From NCBI GenBank assembly GCA_000719025.1, contig JODP01000002.1:186001-250000 (forward strand): 64,000 nucleotides of DNA, written 5' to 3'. Below, piece by piece: positions 19,101-27,840 of this stretch (positions are counted from its first letter, which is position 1; each line of letters starts with the position of its first letter). The notes below the pieces were generated by a model. The model was not told the origin of the DNA. It saw only the letters and a program-made list of their open reading frames with translations, and did no database searches. This DNA comes from Kineosporia aurantiaca JCM 3230. Lineage in GTDB: Bacteria > Actinomycetota > Actinomycetes > Actinomycetales > Kineosporiaceae. Both the position numbers and the translations under genes were made by a program.

Positions 19101-20465
19101 ATGAACCCGTTCGGTCAGACGCTCGCCCAGCTGCGCGCCGGATACAGCAACGGCGACACCACCCCCTCCGACGTGATCCGGGACGTCCTGGCCCGGATCG
19201 AGCGCACCCGTGACGACCACGCCTGGATCACCGTGGCCGAACCCGGTGCCCTGCTGGCCCGCGCCGCGGAACTGGAACACCGGGCCGAGGCCGACGGGAT
19301 CGGTCGGCTCCCGCTCTACGGGGTGCCGATCGCGGTCAAGGACAACATCGACGTGGCCGGCCTGCCGACCACCAATGCCTGCCCCGAGTTCGCCCACGTC
19401 CCCGAGGAATCGGCCGCTGCGGTGCAGCGGGTCCTGGACGCGGGGGCGATCGTGGTCGGCAAGACCAACCTCGACCAGTTCGCCACCGGCCTGGTCGGCG
19501 TCCGCTCCCCCTACGGCATCCCGCGCAGCGTGTTCGGCAAGGACATCGTCTCGGGGGGCTCCAGTTCCGGCTCGGCCGTGGCCGTGGCGTCCGGAGTGGT
19601 CCCGATCGCCCTGGCCACCGACACCGCGGGCTCGGGCCGGGTCCCGGCCGCGCTCAACGGCGTGATCGGCGTGAAGCCGACGCTGGGTCTGGTCAGTACC
19701 CGGGGCCTGGAACCGGCCTGCCGCACGATCGACGGCATTACGGTGATGGCCACCGGGATCCAGGACGCGCTTACCCTGCTGGAGGTGATCGTCGGTCACG
19801 ACCCGAAGAACCCCTGGGGGCGGGTGCCCGCCACCCTGGGCGCCTCCACCTGGCAGGAGGGGATGCCGCTGCGGCTGGGCCTGCCCGAACCCCTGGACTT
19901 CTTCGGCGACACCGCCATGCAGGCCGCTCACCTCAAAGCCCGCACCCAGGCGATGGACTCGCTCGGGGCCACCGGCGTCAGCGTCGATCTCACCCCGTTC
20001 CTGGACGCGGGGGCCCTGCTCTACCAGGGAGCCTGGGTGGCCGAGCGCTACGCCGATCTCGGCCCCTTCCTCGAGACCCACCCGGACTCACCGGCGTCCT
20101 CCATCAACCCGATCGTTCGCCAGATCATCGAGTCCGGGCAGCGTTTCAGCGCCGCCGACCTGTTCCGCACGCAACACGCCCTGCGCACCCTGCGCCACGC
20201 CGTGCGCCCGGTCTGGGACCAGGTGGACGCGCTCGTGCTGCCGACCATCGGCACCACGTTCACGATCGAGGAGGTGCTGGCCGATCCGATCGCCCGGAAC
20301 TCGGTGCTCGGGCACTACACGCACTTCGCCAATCTGCTCGATCTGGCCGCGATCGCGATCCCGGCCGGTCTCACCGAGGACGGGCGACCGGCCTCGCTGA
20401 TGCTGATCGGGCCGCCCCGCAGTGACCTCACCCTCGCCACCATCGCCCAGGCCGTCCTGGGCTGA
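19101..20465 (+). CDS. atzF: Allophanate hydrolase, amidase domain only
   Basis: Amidase-signature enzyme predicted to deaminate allophanate (urea-1-carboxylate), leading to ammonia and CO2. The Ser-cisSer-Lys triad is visible: Lys80 (PIAVKDNID), Ser154 (SGGSSSGSA) and Ser178 (TDTAGSGR); the spacing equals that of AtzF from Pseudomonas. At 454 residues it lacks the about 130-residue C-terminal domain of classical AtzF (about 605 residues). The neighbouring biuret-hydrolase-type enzyme supports allophanate as substrate. A different amide substrate is possible. No stop-start overlap with the next gene (19-nt gap). Confidence 0.85.
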   Translation: MNPFGQTLAQLRAGYSNGDTTPSDVIRDVLARIERTRDDHAWITVAEPGALLARAAELEHRAEADGIGRLPLYGVPIAVKDNIDVAGLPTTNACPEFAHVPEESAAAVQRVLDAGAIVVGKTNLDQFATGLVGVRSPYGIPRSVFGKDIVSGGSSSGSAVAVASGVVPIALATDTAGSGRVPAALNGVIGVKPTLGLVSTRGLEPACRTIDGITVMATGIQDALTLLEVIVGHDPKNPWGRVPATLGASTWQEGMPLRLGLPEPLDFFGDTAMQAAHLKARTQAMDSLGATGVSVDLTPFLDAGALLYQGAWVAERYADLGPFLETHPDSPASSINPIVRQIIESGQRFSAADLFRTQHALRTLRHAVRPVWDQVDALVLPTIGTTFTIEEVLADPIARNSVLGHYTHFANLLDLAAIAIPAGLTEDGRPASLMLIGPPRSDLTLATIAQAVLG

Positions 20466-20484
20466 CCGTAGTCGGGAGCAGCAG

Positions 20485-21171
20485 ATGCCGGAAATCCCCG
20501 CCGAACCGTACCCGTTCGCCTTCTCCCTGGCCGACACGGCCCTGGTGATCATCGACATGCAACGCGACTTCGTCGAACCGGGCGGATTCGGCGAGACCCT
20601 GGGCAACGACGTGGAGCAGTTGCGCGGCGTCATCCCGCCCCTGGCCACCGTGCTCCAGACCGCCCGCGAGGCTGGTCTTTTCGTCATCCACACCCGGGAA
20701 GGCCACCTGCCCGACCTGTCCGACTGCCCACCGGCCAAGCTCCAGCGTGGCAACCCCTCCCTGCGGATCGGCGACCCCGGCCCCAACGGAAGGATCCTGA
20801 TCCGCGGCGAGAAGGGCCACGACATCATCGACGAGCTCACCCCGGTCCCCGGTGAGCCCGTGATCGACAAGCCCGGCAAGGGCGCCTTCTACGCCACCGA
20901 CTTCGGCGCGATCCTGGCCGCGCACGGCATCTCGAAACTGGTCGTCACCGGCGTCACCACCGAGGTGTGCGTGCACACCACCGTGCGCGAGGCCAACGAC
21001 CGCGGCTTCGAGTGCCTGGTCCTGTCCGACTGCGTGGGCTCCTACTTCGCCGACTTCCAGCGGGTCGGCCTGGACATGATCCGCGCCCAGGGCGGCATCT
21101 TCGGCTGGGTCGCCCCCTCCACCGCGTTCCTCTCCGCGCTCCAGAACCTCACTCCCAGCCCGGTCCTCTGA
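20485..21171 (+). CDS. biuH: Isochorismatase-family cysteine hydrolase, likely biuret hydrolase
   Basis: 228 residues of the isochorismatase-like fold. Catalytic triad: Asp24 (LVIIDMQRDF), Lys132 (GKGAFYATDF) and Cys162 (TTEVCVHTT), with the cis-peptide region VTGVTTEVC. Biuret hydrolases of this family convert biuret to allophanate plus ammonia, and the gene sits between an allophanate hydrolase and a permease, which is the known biuret gene context. GGGAG precedes the ATG. Alternative: another amide such as N-carbamoyl compounds or a ureido acid. Confidence 0.8.
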   Translation: MPEIPAEPYPFAFSLADTALVIIDMQRDFVEPGGFGETLGNDVEQLRGVIPPLATVLQTAREAGLFVIHTREGHLPDLSDCPPAKLQRGNPSLRIGDPGPNGRILIRGEKGHDIIDELTPVPGEPVIDKPGKGAFYATDFGAILAAHGISKLVVTGVTTEVCVHTTVREANDRGFECLVLSDCVGSYFADFQRVGLDMIRAQGGIFGWVAPSTAFLSALQNLTPSPVL

Positions 21172-21180
21172 GGAGATCTG

Positions 21181-22770
21181 ATGTCCGCAACCGGAACCAC
21201 CACGATCGACGCCGCCTCCCCCACGCCGCCGCCGGGCGGCCCGAAGATCCCCTACTGGGTCGGCGGGGACACCAACGCCGCCTTCGGCCTCGGTTTCAAC
21301 ATCCTGGTCAACGTCCTGGTCCTGACCGGCCTGATGATCGGCGTGGTCAAGGTGCCCGCCGACGACGTCTTCGGCACCGTCCTGCCCGCCCTCGGCATCG
21401 CCCTGGTGCTCGGCAACGTCTTCTACTCCTACCTCGGCCGCCGCCTGGCCCGGGCCGAGAACCGCAGCGACGTGGCCGCCATGCCCTACGGCCCGAGCGT
21501 GCCGCACATGTTCATCGTGGTCTTCGTGATCATGCTGCCGATCTACCTGAGCACCCAGGACGCGGTCCAGGCCTGGCAGGCCGGGGTCGCCTGGGCGTTC
21601 GTGATCGGCGTGATCGTGCTGATCGGCGCGTTCGTCGGCCCGTACATCCGCAAGTACACGCCCCGGGCCGCGATGCTCGGCACCCTGGCCGGCATCTCGA
21701 TCACCTTCATCTCGATGCGCCCGGCCGCCCAGATGTGGGAGGCCGCCTGGATCGCCCTGCCCGTCCTGATCCTCATCCTGATCGGCTTCCTGGCCGGGGT
21801 ACGCCTTCCGGGCAACTTCCCGATGGGCCTGGCCGCCCTCCTGGTCGGCACCGCGATCGCCTGGATCGGCGGGTACATGTCGGCCCCCGACGTCTCGGCC
21901 GCGGCCAAGGACATCGCGATCGCCGTGCCCTCGTTCCAGTTCGACCTGCTGATCAACGGTCTGAAGGACGTCTCCCCGCTGCTGGCCACCGCCATCCCGC
22001 TGGGCGTCTACAACTTCACCGAGGCCATGACCAACGTGGAGAGCGCGGCCGCGGCCGGCGACAGCTACAACCTGCGCGCGGTCCTGCTCGCCGACGGCAC
22101 CGGCGCGGTGATCGGATCCTGCCTGGGCTCGCCCTTCCCGCCGGCCGTCTACATCGGCCACCCCGGATGGAAGGACGCCGGCGGGCGCACCGGGTACTCG
22201 ATGGCCAGCGGGGTGGTCATCGCGCTGATGTGCTTCCTGGGCCTGTTCGGCCTGCTCAACGCCCTCCTGCCGGTCCCCGCGATCGTCCCGATCCTGTTGT
22301 ACATCGGCTTCATGATCGGCGCCCAGGCATTCAACGCCTCCCCCAAGATCCACGCCGCCGCCGTGGTCGCCGCCCTGATCCCGAACATCGCCCAATGGGC
22401 CACCGGCCTGATGGACAACGTCCTGACCGCGGCCGGCACTTCGGCCGCCCAGGTCGGCGAGGACAAGATCGTCGGGGCCGGGGTGATCTACAACGGCATG
22501 AAAACCCTGGGCGAGGGCGCGATCCTGGCCGGCCTGGTGCTCGGCGCGATCGTCGCCTTCCTGATCGACCGGCGCTTCCTCCAGGCCGGGCTGTTCGCCC
22601 TGTTCGGCGCCGGGCTGAGCTGGATCGGGCTGATCCACGGCGAAAAGGTCGAGTGGGCAGCTAATCCGCAGGTGGCGCTGGGTTACCTGTTCGCCGCGGT
22701 GGTCTGCTTCGCCTTCCTCGCGCTGAAGCTCGAACCACTCGATCCGGAACGAGAAGTCGCTCTGGACTGA
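21181..22770 (+). CDS. NCS2-type permease of the biuret operon
   Basis: 529 residues with about 12-14 hydrophobic segments, of the xanthine/uracil/SulP-like (NCS2/AzgA-like) family. Typical points: N-terminal PYWVGGDTNAAFGLGFNILVNVLVL, polar MPYGPSVPHMF in the helix 3 region, and NFTEAMTNVESAAAAGDSYNLR in the substrate-binding middle. Only 9 nt separate it from the upstream hydrolase, with GGAG in the gap, so it belongs to the operon and probably imports biuret, allophanate-yielding compounds or a related ring nitrogen source. Substrate is inferred from context only. A hairpin follows the stop. Confidence 0.82.
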   Translation: MSATGTTTIDAASPTPPPGGPKIPYWVGGDTNAAFGLGFNILVNVLVLTGLMIGVVKVPADDVFGTVLPALGIALVLGNVFYSYLGRRLARAENRSDVAAMPYGPSVPHMFIVVFVIMLPIYLSTQDAVQAWQAGVAWAFVIGVIVLIGAFVGPYIRKYTPRAAMLGTLAGISITFISMRPAAQMWEAAWIALPVLILILIGFLAGVRLPGNFPMGLAALLVGTAIAWIGGYMSAPDVSAAAKDIAIAVPSFQFDLLINGLKDVSPLLATAIPLGVYNFTEAMTNVESAAAAGDSYNLRAVLLADGTGAVIGSCLGSPFPPAVYIGHPGWKDAGGRTGYSMASGVVIALMCFLGLFGLLNALLPVPAIVPILLYIGFMIGAQAFNASPKIHAAAVVAALIPNIAQWATGLMDNVLTAAGTSAAQVGEDKIVGAGVIYNGMKTLGEGAILAGLVLGAIVAFLIDRRFLQAGLFALFGAGLSWIGLIHGEKVEWAANPQVALGYLFAAVVCFAFLALKLEPLDPEREVALD

Positions 22771-22782
22771 CCTTTACGACCT

Positions 22783-22815
22783 TCGGCCGGCTGCCTCAGC
22801 CCAGCAGCCGGCCGA
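22783..22815 (+). terminator. Terminator of the biuret operon
   Basis: TCGGCCGGCTGC and GCAGCCGGCCGA form a perfect 12-bp stem with a 9-nt loop, 12 nt after the permease stop. The right arm lies inside the 3' end of the convergent HAD gene. Confidence 0.8.
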
Positions 22816-23641
22816 GGGTGGTGATCAGCCCGTGCTCGGTGTTGGCCGGGGCGATGGCCGCGGCCCGGGCCAGCACCTCCGGGTGCGCATTGGCCATCGC
22901 GAACGACCAGGTCGCCGCGTCCAGCATTTCCAGATCGTTGAGATAGTCGCCGAACGCCACGGTCTGGTCGCGGGTGATGCCGAGGCTCTCCTGCAGCAGC
23001 CGCACCGCGGCCCCCTTGTTCGCCTCGGCCGCCATCACGTCCACCCAGTGATGGTTGGACACGACCACCTGCTCGCTCGGCCGGAACCGCTCCAGCGCCG
23101 GACCCGCCCCGGTCTCCGCGTCCCCGAAGTCGAACACCGCGATCTTCAGCACCTCGTCGTCCGGCACCAGGAGGTCGTCCACCACCTCCAGCGCGGCGTA
23201 GTACTTGCGCGCCTCCCCCACGAACGCCTCGTCCTTGCGCTCCACGTACGCCGAGCGCTTGCCGCACAGCACCACCCCCAGGTCCAGTTGCGTCATTGTT
23301 CGCAGGTGCTGGACGACCTCCTCGACCACCGGCCGGCCGAGCGTGGTCGAGGCCACCTCCTCGCCGTTGCGGACGACGTAGCTGCCGTTCTCGGCGATGT
23401 ACGAGGTGTCGGCCGGGGCCCGTTCGAAGAGCCGGGCCAGAGTGGCGTACTGACGGCCGCTGGCGGGCACGAAAACCACGCCGCGCTCGTGCAACTGGTC
23501 GAGCAGGGGCCAGAAGCCGTCCGGGATGAGACCGTTCCCGTCGAGGAGGGTGCCGTCCATGTCGGCCACGACCAGGCGCAGGTCGAGGGTGTCGGGGTCC
23601 AGATCAGTGGACGACGGGACGGACTGGGCGGTGCTCGACAC
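22796..23641 (-). CDS. Cof-type HAD phosphatase
   Basis: Sugar- or nucleotide-phosphate phosphatase of HAD subfamily IIB, 281 residues. Motif I VVADMDGTLLDG (nucleophile Asp), motif II/III region FVPASGRQY and ANKGAAVRLL (Lys), motif IV AFGDYLNDLEMLDAA. The C2 cap lies between about residues 95 and 200. Starts at GTG 23641 with GAGGAG upstream. Convergent with the biuret permease. Cytoplasmic; exact substrate cannot be read from sequence. Confidence 0.88.
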   Translation of the reverse strand: MSSTAQSVPSSTDLDPDTLDLRLVVADMDGTLLDGNGLIPDGFWPLLDQLHERGVVFVPASGRQYATLARLFERAPADTSYIAENGSYVVRNGEEVASTTLGRPVVEEVVQHLRTMTQLDLGVVLCGKRSAYVERKDEAFVGEARKYYAALEVVDDLLVPDDEVLKIAVFDFGDAETGAGPALERFRPSEQVVVSNHHWVDVMAAEANKGAAVRLLQESLGITRDQTVAFGDYLNDLEMLDAATWSFAMANAHPEVLARAAAIAPANTEHGLITTLGRLLG

Positions 23642-23815
23642 TTCGCTCCTCGCGGGTATGCGGACGCCGGGATGGCTCTTCCACCTTAGGTAATCTCGCC
23701 CTTCGGAGATACGTCGCTATCGGACATAACGGGCGGTGAAGCCGGTCACTACCCCACGGGAGAGGCGCGAAAGGCTCAAAATGCACCCGCCGCGTAGCCG
23801 GGTGATCATGCTCCG

Positions 23816-24373
23816 GTGACTGACCGGGATCTGGCGGAGGCTGCCTGGCATCGGAGGTGGCGCGCCGCCGCTGCATTCATGGTCGTGGTCTTCCTGATCG
23901 CGCCGCTGACCGTGGTCGTAACGGCGCTCGTCAGTACCCGGCCCTTCGGCGACGTCTGGCTTCCGCTGGCGGTCGTGATCGGCGCCGAGGCCGTGATTGC
24001 GCTCGTCCTCTTCCTGGTCCTCTTCTGGGTGCGCCGACGTCGCGGCCAGTGGTTCCAGCTTCCTGCGGCGCTAAGTCTCGACCCAGGGACCCGCAAGCGA
24101 ATTGCTTCCGACATTCGCCACAATCGCCCGGTCGAGTCCTATCCGGAGATTGCCCAGGACATGGCGCGTCGCACGGTGGGCCTGCGCCGAGTGGCCTACC
24201 TGCAGGGCGTCATGACGCTCTACTTCGCAGCCATTGGACTGCTCACGGACCAGCCCACGTTCGTGCGGGTTGTTCTGCTCATGGGTGCCGTCCTGGACGG
24301 GTGCGCAGCAGTTTTGATCTTCAGCGATGTCTGGAAGGCGCGACGGTGGCTGAGACAGAACGCTTCTGAGTAA
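23816..24373 (+). CDS. Four-helix membrane protein, paralogue of the gene at 49765-50334
   Basis: 185 residues, GTG start. Two N-terminal transmembrane helices (about 18-40 and 48-70), then a basic RRRRG-W segment and a soluble loop with SLDPGTRKRIASDIRHN, then two more helices (about 125-145 and 150-168) and a basic tail. The layout and the RRRRG...LxxDxxxRKxI pattern match the minus-strand protein at 49765-50334. No known family recognised; no operon partner. Possibly a membrane sensor-like or scaffolding protein, unproven. Confidence 0.7.
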   Translation: MTDRDLAEAAWHRRWRAAAAFMVVVFLIAPLTVVVTALVSTRPFGDVWLPLAVVIGAEAVIALVLFLVLFWVRRRRGQWFQLPAALSLDPGTRKRIASDIRHNRPVESYPEIAQDMARRTVGLRRVAYLQGVMTLYFAAIGLLTDQPTFVRVVLLMGAVLDGCAAVLIFSDVWKARRWLRQNASE

Positions 24374-24376
24374 CTT

Positions 24377-24973
24377 TTACCGCACTCCTCGCGCCGTCAG
24401 AGCATCGCCGAGCGCGTCCGCATGCTTGAGCGCCAGGACCAGGAATGGCGTGGCGAAGTACCTCAGGCTCGCCTGGCCGCCCCGGGCGTGCTGAGCCTCA
24501 CGGACCTCGTGCGCCAGGCGGGCCAGAACCGGCAGCATGGTGAAGGTTACGACGAGCAGCAGGGCCACACGCTGGCGATCGACGCCGAGCCAGTCGAGCG
24601 GTTTGAGGCCGCGCTCGAGGGCGTCCATCAGGGCGGCGACCGGGGTGGTCAGGGCGATCAGGGCGCTGATCACCAGGGCCGCGCTGACCCGGGTGGTGTT
24701 GGCGGCCGCGCGTTCAGGCCCTAGGAAGAGCAGTTGCCCGGCTGCGGTGACCGCTATCGCCCAGCGCACGGCCCACAGCTGGCGGCCCAGTTCGCGCAGG
24801 CCGATCCCCCGCACCGTGTAGCAGCCGGTACCGATCAGCGCGGCGGCCAGGGTGCCCGGCCAGCTCACCGGAAGTAGGCACACCGCCAGCACGATCAGGA
24901 TGAGCAGCGTTGCCTTGGGCCCGGCGGGCATGCGGTGCCAGGGGCCGTTGCCCGGGCGATAGAGCCTCAGCAT
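24377..24973 (-). CDS. bioN: ECF transporter T component (BioN-like)
   Basis: 198 residues, about five membrane helices, with the cytoplasmic coupling region DALERGLKPLDWLGVD and EVREAQHARGG (the A-R-G type coupling motifs of EcfT). It overlaps the upstream ATPase gene by 7 nt. Together with bioM and bioY in the same operon it should form the tripartite biotin importer; dedicated EcfT of biotin systems is called BioN. Last gene of the operon. Confidence 0.87.
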   Translation of the reverse strand: MLRLYRPGNGPWHRMPAGPKATLLILIVLAVCLLPVSWPGTLAAALIGTGCYTVRGIGLRELGRQLWAVRWAIAVTAAGQLLFLGPERAAANTTRVSAALVISALIALTTPVAALMDALERGLKPLDWLGVDRQRVALLLVVTFTMLPVLARLAHEVREAQHARGGQASLRYFATPFLVLALKHADALGDALTARGVR

Positions 24974-25653
24974 GCCAGGTGCTCCTCGTAGGCGGCGACG
25001 ATCTCGGCGGGTTTGCCGACGGCCGCGATCGTCCCGTCCTTTACGAACACCGCCTGCTCGCAGCGCTGGGCGAGAGCAAGGTCGTGGGTGACCAGAAGCA
25101 GCTGATGTGAGCCGTCTTCCAGGAGGTGGTCGGTAACCCGGCGGGCGTTGCGGGCGTCCAGATAGGCGGTCGGCTCGTCGGCGATCACCAGGTCGGGCTC
25201 GCGGACGAAGGCGCCGCACAGGGCCAGCAGTTGTTTCTGGCCGCCGGACAGGTCGTGGGCCGAGCGATCAGCGATGTCGGACAATCCGAACCGGTGCAGC
25301 GCTTCCTGTGTACGGCGCTTCTTCTCCTCGCGGGGAAGCTTTTCGGAGCGCAGGGAGAACGCTACGTCCTCAGCGACGGTCGGCATGATGATCTGTGCGT
25401 CCGGGTTGCTGAAGACCACCGCCACCCGGCGCCGCAGTCCAGCCGCATCCCGGGCCGGGTCCAGACCGAGAACCCGGACCGTGCCGCTGGTGGCCGCGGC
25501 CAGACCACCGGCCAGGCGGGCGAGAGTTGACTTACCGGAACCATTCTCACCGACGACTGCGATCGTCCGTTCGGTCAGGGAGCACGTGACGTCGTGCAGC
25601 ACGTCCGTGTCTCCCAAACGGACGCTCACGGCGTCCATTTGTATGCCACTCAC
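24967..25653 (-). CDS. bioM: ECF transporter ATPase (BioM-like)
   Basis: 228-residue ABC ATPase powering biotin uptake. Walker A GENGSGKSTLARL, Q-loop VFSNPDAQIIMPTVAEDVAF (the NPDxQ style of ECF ATPases), signature LSGGQKQLLALC, Walker B DLVIADEPT, H-loop VTHDL. Start GTG 25653 overlaps the thiolase stop (GTGA) and has GAGGTGG 6 nt upstream; ATG 25638 is the alternative. Located between the thiolase and bioN. Confidence 0.9.
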   Translation of the reverse strand: MSGIQMDAVSVRLGDTDVLHDVTCSLTERTIAVVGENGSGKSTLARLAGGLAAATSGTVRVLGLDPARDAAGLRRRVAVVFSNPDAQIIMPTVAEDVAFSLRSEKLPREEKKRRTQEALHRFGLSDIADRSAHDLSGGQKQLLALCGAFVREPDLVIADEPTAYLDARNARRVTDHLLEDGSHQLLLVTHDLALAQRCEQAVFVKDGTIAAVGKPAEIVAAYEEHLAC

Positions 25654-26771
25654 CGAACCACCTCGACAACTGCCGCGACACCCATGCCGCCGCCCACGGA
25701 AGCGGCTGCTAAGCCCAGCGTTCCCGCCGGGGCGCCCGTGCGCATCAGCCGGCTGAACAGCCGGACCAGGCTGACCGCGCCGCTGGCTCCCCAGGGGTGA
25801 CCGAGCGCAAGCGCGCCGCCGTCTGCGCAAACCCGGGGGTCGTCCTCCTCAATTCCCAGCCGCCCCAGCACCGCAAGCGACTGCGCGGCGAAGGCTTCGA
25901 CGATCTCGACGGCCGTGATGTCGGCGATCGAGGCCCCGGCCGAGGCTAGCGCGGCCTGGATGGCCGGCGCCGCACCGATTCCCGGCAAGGACGGATCGCA
26001 GCCGACAATGGCGTGGCTGCGAACCGCCAGGCCAGGAAGGCCGCGTCGCTCGGGGACGATCACGACGGCTGCGGCGCCGTCGCTGATCCGGGTCGAGGTT
26101 CCCGCGGTCACGGTGCCCTGGGGGAACAGTGGACGCGCACGGGCCAGGTGGGGTTCACCGACACCGATCGAGTCGTCGGCGGTTTGTCCCTCCAGAGCAA
26201 CGATTTCGTCGTTGAACCGTCCGGCTTCGCGCGCGGCCCGGGCGCGCTGGTGACTGCGCGCGGCGTGGGCGTCCTGCCGGTGGCGGCTGATGGCGTCCGC
26301 GCGAGCGAGGTCCTCGGCGGCTTCGAGCATTCCGGGGTCGGGCCAGCCGGCCGGGACGAACGGAGCCCGGTCGTAGACCTTTCCGTCGATGGATCGGCTA
26401 GGCGCGGTCGAGGCGCTCTCCACCCCACCGGCGATCCGGGCCCGATCGTCCCCAGCACCGATGGCCCGGACCGCGTCCAGCACGGCGGCCAGACCACTCC
26501 CACACTGCCGGTCCACGGTCGAACCCGATACTTCCACCCCGAGCCCGGCCGCGAGCGCGCTGACTCGAGCGGGATTGCCCCCGGGACCCATGCAGTTCCC
26601 GAGCACGACGTCGGCCACCGTCAGAGCTGACCCGGCGGTCATTTCCGCGTCGTCGAGGGCGGCACGGATGACCGGGGCGGCCAGGTCCTGGACCGTGAGC
26701 TTGGCGAAAGCCCGGCTGCGGGTGGCGATCGGGGTGCGCCGGGCGGCGATGATGACAGCGTGTTCAGGCAA
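25650..26771 (-). CDS. Thiolase-like acetyl-CoA acetyltransferase, YhfS-type, altered active site
   Basis: 373 residues of the thiolase fold. Nucleophile Cys90 (DRQCGSG) and catalytic His325 (LALGHPWGASG) are present. Two usual residues are not: NEAF Asn is Val291 (EIVEAFAAQ) and the C-terminal CxG Cys is Ser358 (ASVGGGMG). Gene order bioY-ligase-thiolase matches the Bacillus biotin-regulated yhfU-yhfT-yhfS operon, so a role in making or handling a pimeloyl-type biotin precursor is plausible but unproven. TTG 26771 is chosen: it overlaps the ligase stop and has GGTGAGG upstream; GTG 26783 is possible. Confidence 0.85.
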   Translation of the reverse strand: MPEHAVIIAARRTPIATRSRAFAKLTVQDLAAPVIRAALDDAEMTAGSALTVADVVLGNCMGPGGNPARVSALAAGLGVEVSGSTVDRQCGSGLAAVLDAVRAIGAGDDRARIAGGVESASTAPSRSIDGKVYDRAPFVPAGWPDPGMLEAAEDLARADAISRHRQDAHAARSHQRARAAREAGRFNDEIVALEGQTADDSIGVGEPHLARARPLFPQGTVTAGTSTRISDGAAAVVIVPERRGLPGLAVRSHAIVGCDPSLPGIGAAPAIQAALASAGASIADITAVEIVEAFAAQSLAVLGRLGIEEDDPRVCADGGALALGHPWGASGAVSLVRLFSRLMRTGAPAGTLGLAAASVGGGMGVAAVVEVVR

Positions 26772-27840
26772 GGCGGGGCACCTCACCGGCGAGGGCGCGG
26801 CGCCGGATCTCCGCCCGGGCGGGCTTGCCCGAGGCGGTTCGGGGTAGTTCGCCGACGAACCAGACCCGGGGTCGGTGAGCCAGGGCGAACCCGGCCGCGA
26901 CGCTGGTGCGCAGCTGACTCGCGGTGAGCGCAGAGCCTGGGCCGTCCGGCTCCACCATCGCCGCGACAACCGCGCCGACGCCGGGCGCGGGCATCCCGAA
27001 GACCACCGCGTCCCGGATCCCCGCAAGCGTCCTCAATTCACTCTCGACCTCGTCCGGTACCACCGTGGCCGAGGCGGTGAGGATCGCGCTGTCGGCCCGC
27101 CCGTGCAGGGTCAGCACACCCTCGCCGTCCAGAGAACCGAGATCTCCGACGGTGGCCCAGGCGCCGTCCCGGCGCAGCGGACCGGTCCCGCCCAGGTAGC
27201 CCAGCGCCACGTAGGGCGAGCGAACCCAGACCTCGCCCTCCCGGACGTCGAGTTCTACCCCGGGGAAGGCACGAAGTCCCGTTCCGTCATCCAGGGCGAC
27301 GAATGACAGTTCCGCTGCCCCGTAGTAGGACACAACCCGGGTTCCGCGGGAGCGCGCCGCAGCCCGAAGACCCGGATCCAGGTGTGAGCCGCCCACGAGC
27401 GCAGTCCGCAGTGTCTGGGTTTCGAGGGCTGCGCGAAGCGCCTGCGGCGTCCCGTGGAACGACGTTGCGGGGTCCGCCGGCTGAGGTCCGCCGTGGAGGG
27501 CGTGGGCCAGGGAGAACAGTGTCAATGAGGAGGCGGGTGGCGAGGGAAGGAGGACATGTTCCTCCGTCAGGATCGCGGAGATCGCGTCGAACGAGCGCTC
27601 CCACGAGGCGGCCGTGCGCAGGACGACGCGTGGCCTTCCGCTGGTCCCGGACGTCAGGCTCGCCCAGGCCGTGCCGGGCGGAACCGAGGCGGTATCGACC
27701 AGGTCAGCCACCGCCGTCCAGTGCTCGGCCGGCCAGCGATCATCCCCGACCAGAGGAACATCCCCACGGGAGCGCACCTCATCAAGTCGGTGCAGCAGGT
27801 CGGGCGACGAACCGCGCAGCAGCACGATCCGCGGCGTCAT
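26764..27840 (-). CDS. Short ANL-superfamily acyl-adenylating enzyme, YhfT-like
   Basis: 358 residues, shorter than usual acyl-CoA ligases (about 500). Motifs: P-loop-like TSGTSGRPRVVLR, A5 SYYGAAELSF, A7 WATVGDLG, hinge GRADSAILTASATVVPDEVE, and the C-terminal catalytic Lys motif PRTASGKPAR. The N-terminal about 120 residues of normal ligases are reduced. ATG 27840 overlaps the bioY stop (ATGA). By position it corresponds to B. subtilis yhfT. It probably activates a carboxylic acid, perhaps a pimelate-like biotin precursor imported or scavenged; substrate not visible. Confidence 0.83.
   Translation of the reverse strand: MTPRIVLLRGSSPDLLHRLDEVRSRGDVPLVGDDRWPAEHWTAVADLVDTASVPPGTAWASLTSGTSGRPRVVLRTAASWERSFDAISAILTEEHVLLPSPPASSLTLFSLAHALHGGPQPADPATSFHGTPQALRAALETQTLRTALVGGSHLDPGLRAAARSRGTRVVSYYGAAELSFVALDDGTGLRAFPGVELDVREGEVWVRSPYVALGYLGGTGPLRRDGAWATVGDLGSLDGEGVLTLHGRADSAILTASATVVPDEVESELRTLAGIRDAVVFGMPAPGVGAVVAAMVEPDGPGSALTASQLRTSVAAGFALAHRPRVWFVGELPRTASGKPARAEIRRRALAGEVPRLA

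Noticed and set aside
20428..22638. 736-residue minus-strand frame opposite the biuret operon
   Set aside because: Antisense shadow; low complexity (D/Q/G/H), no start signals.
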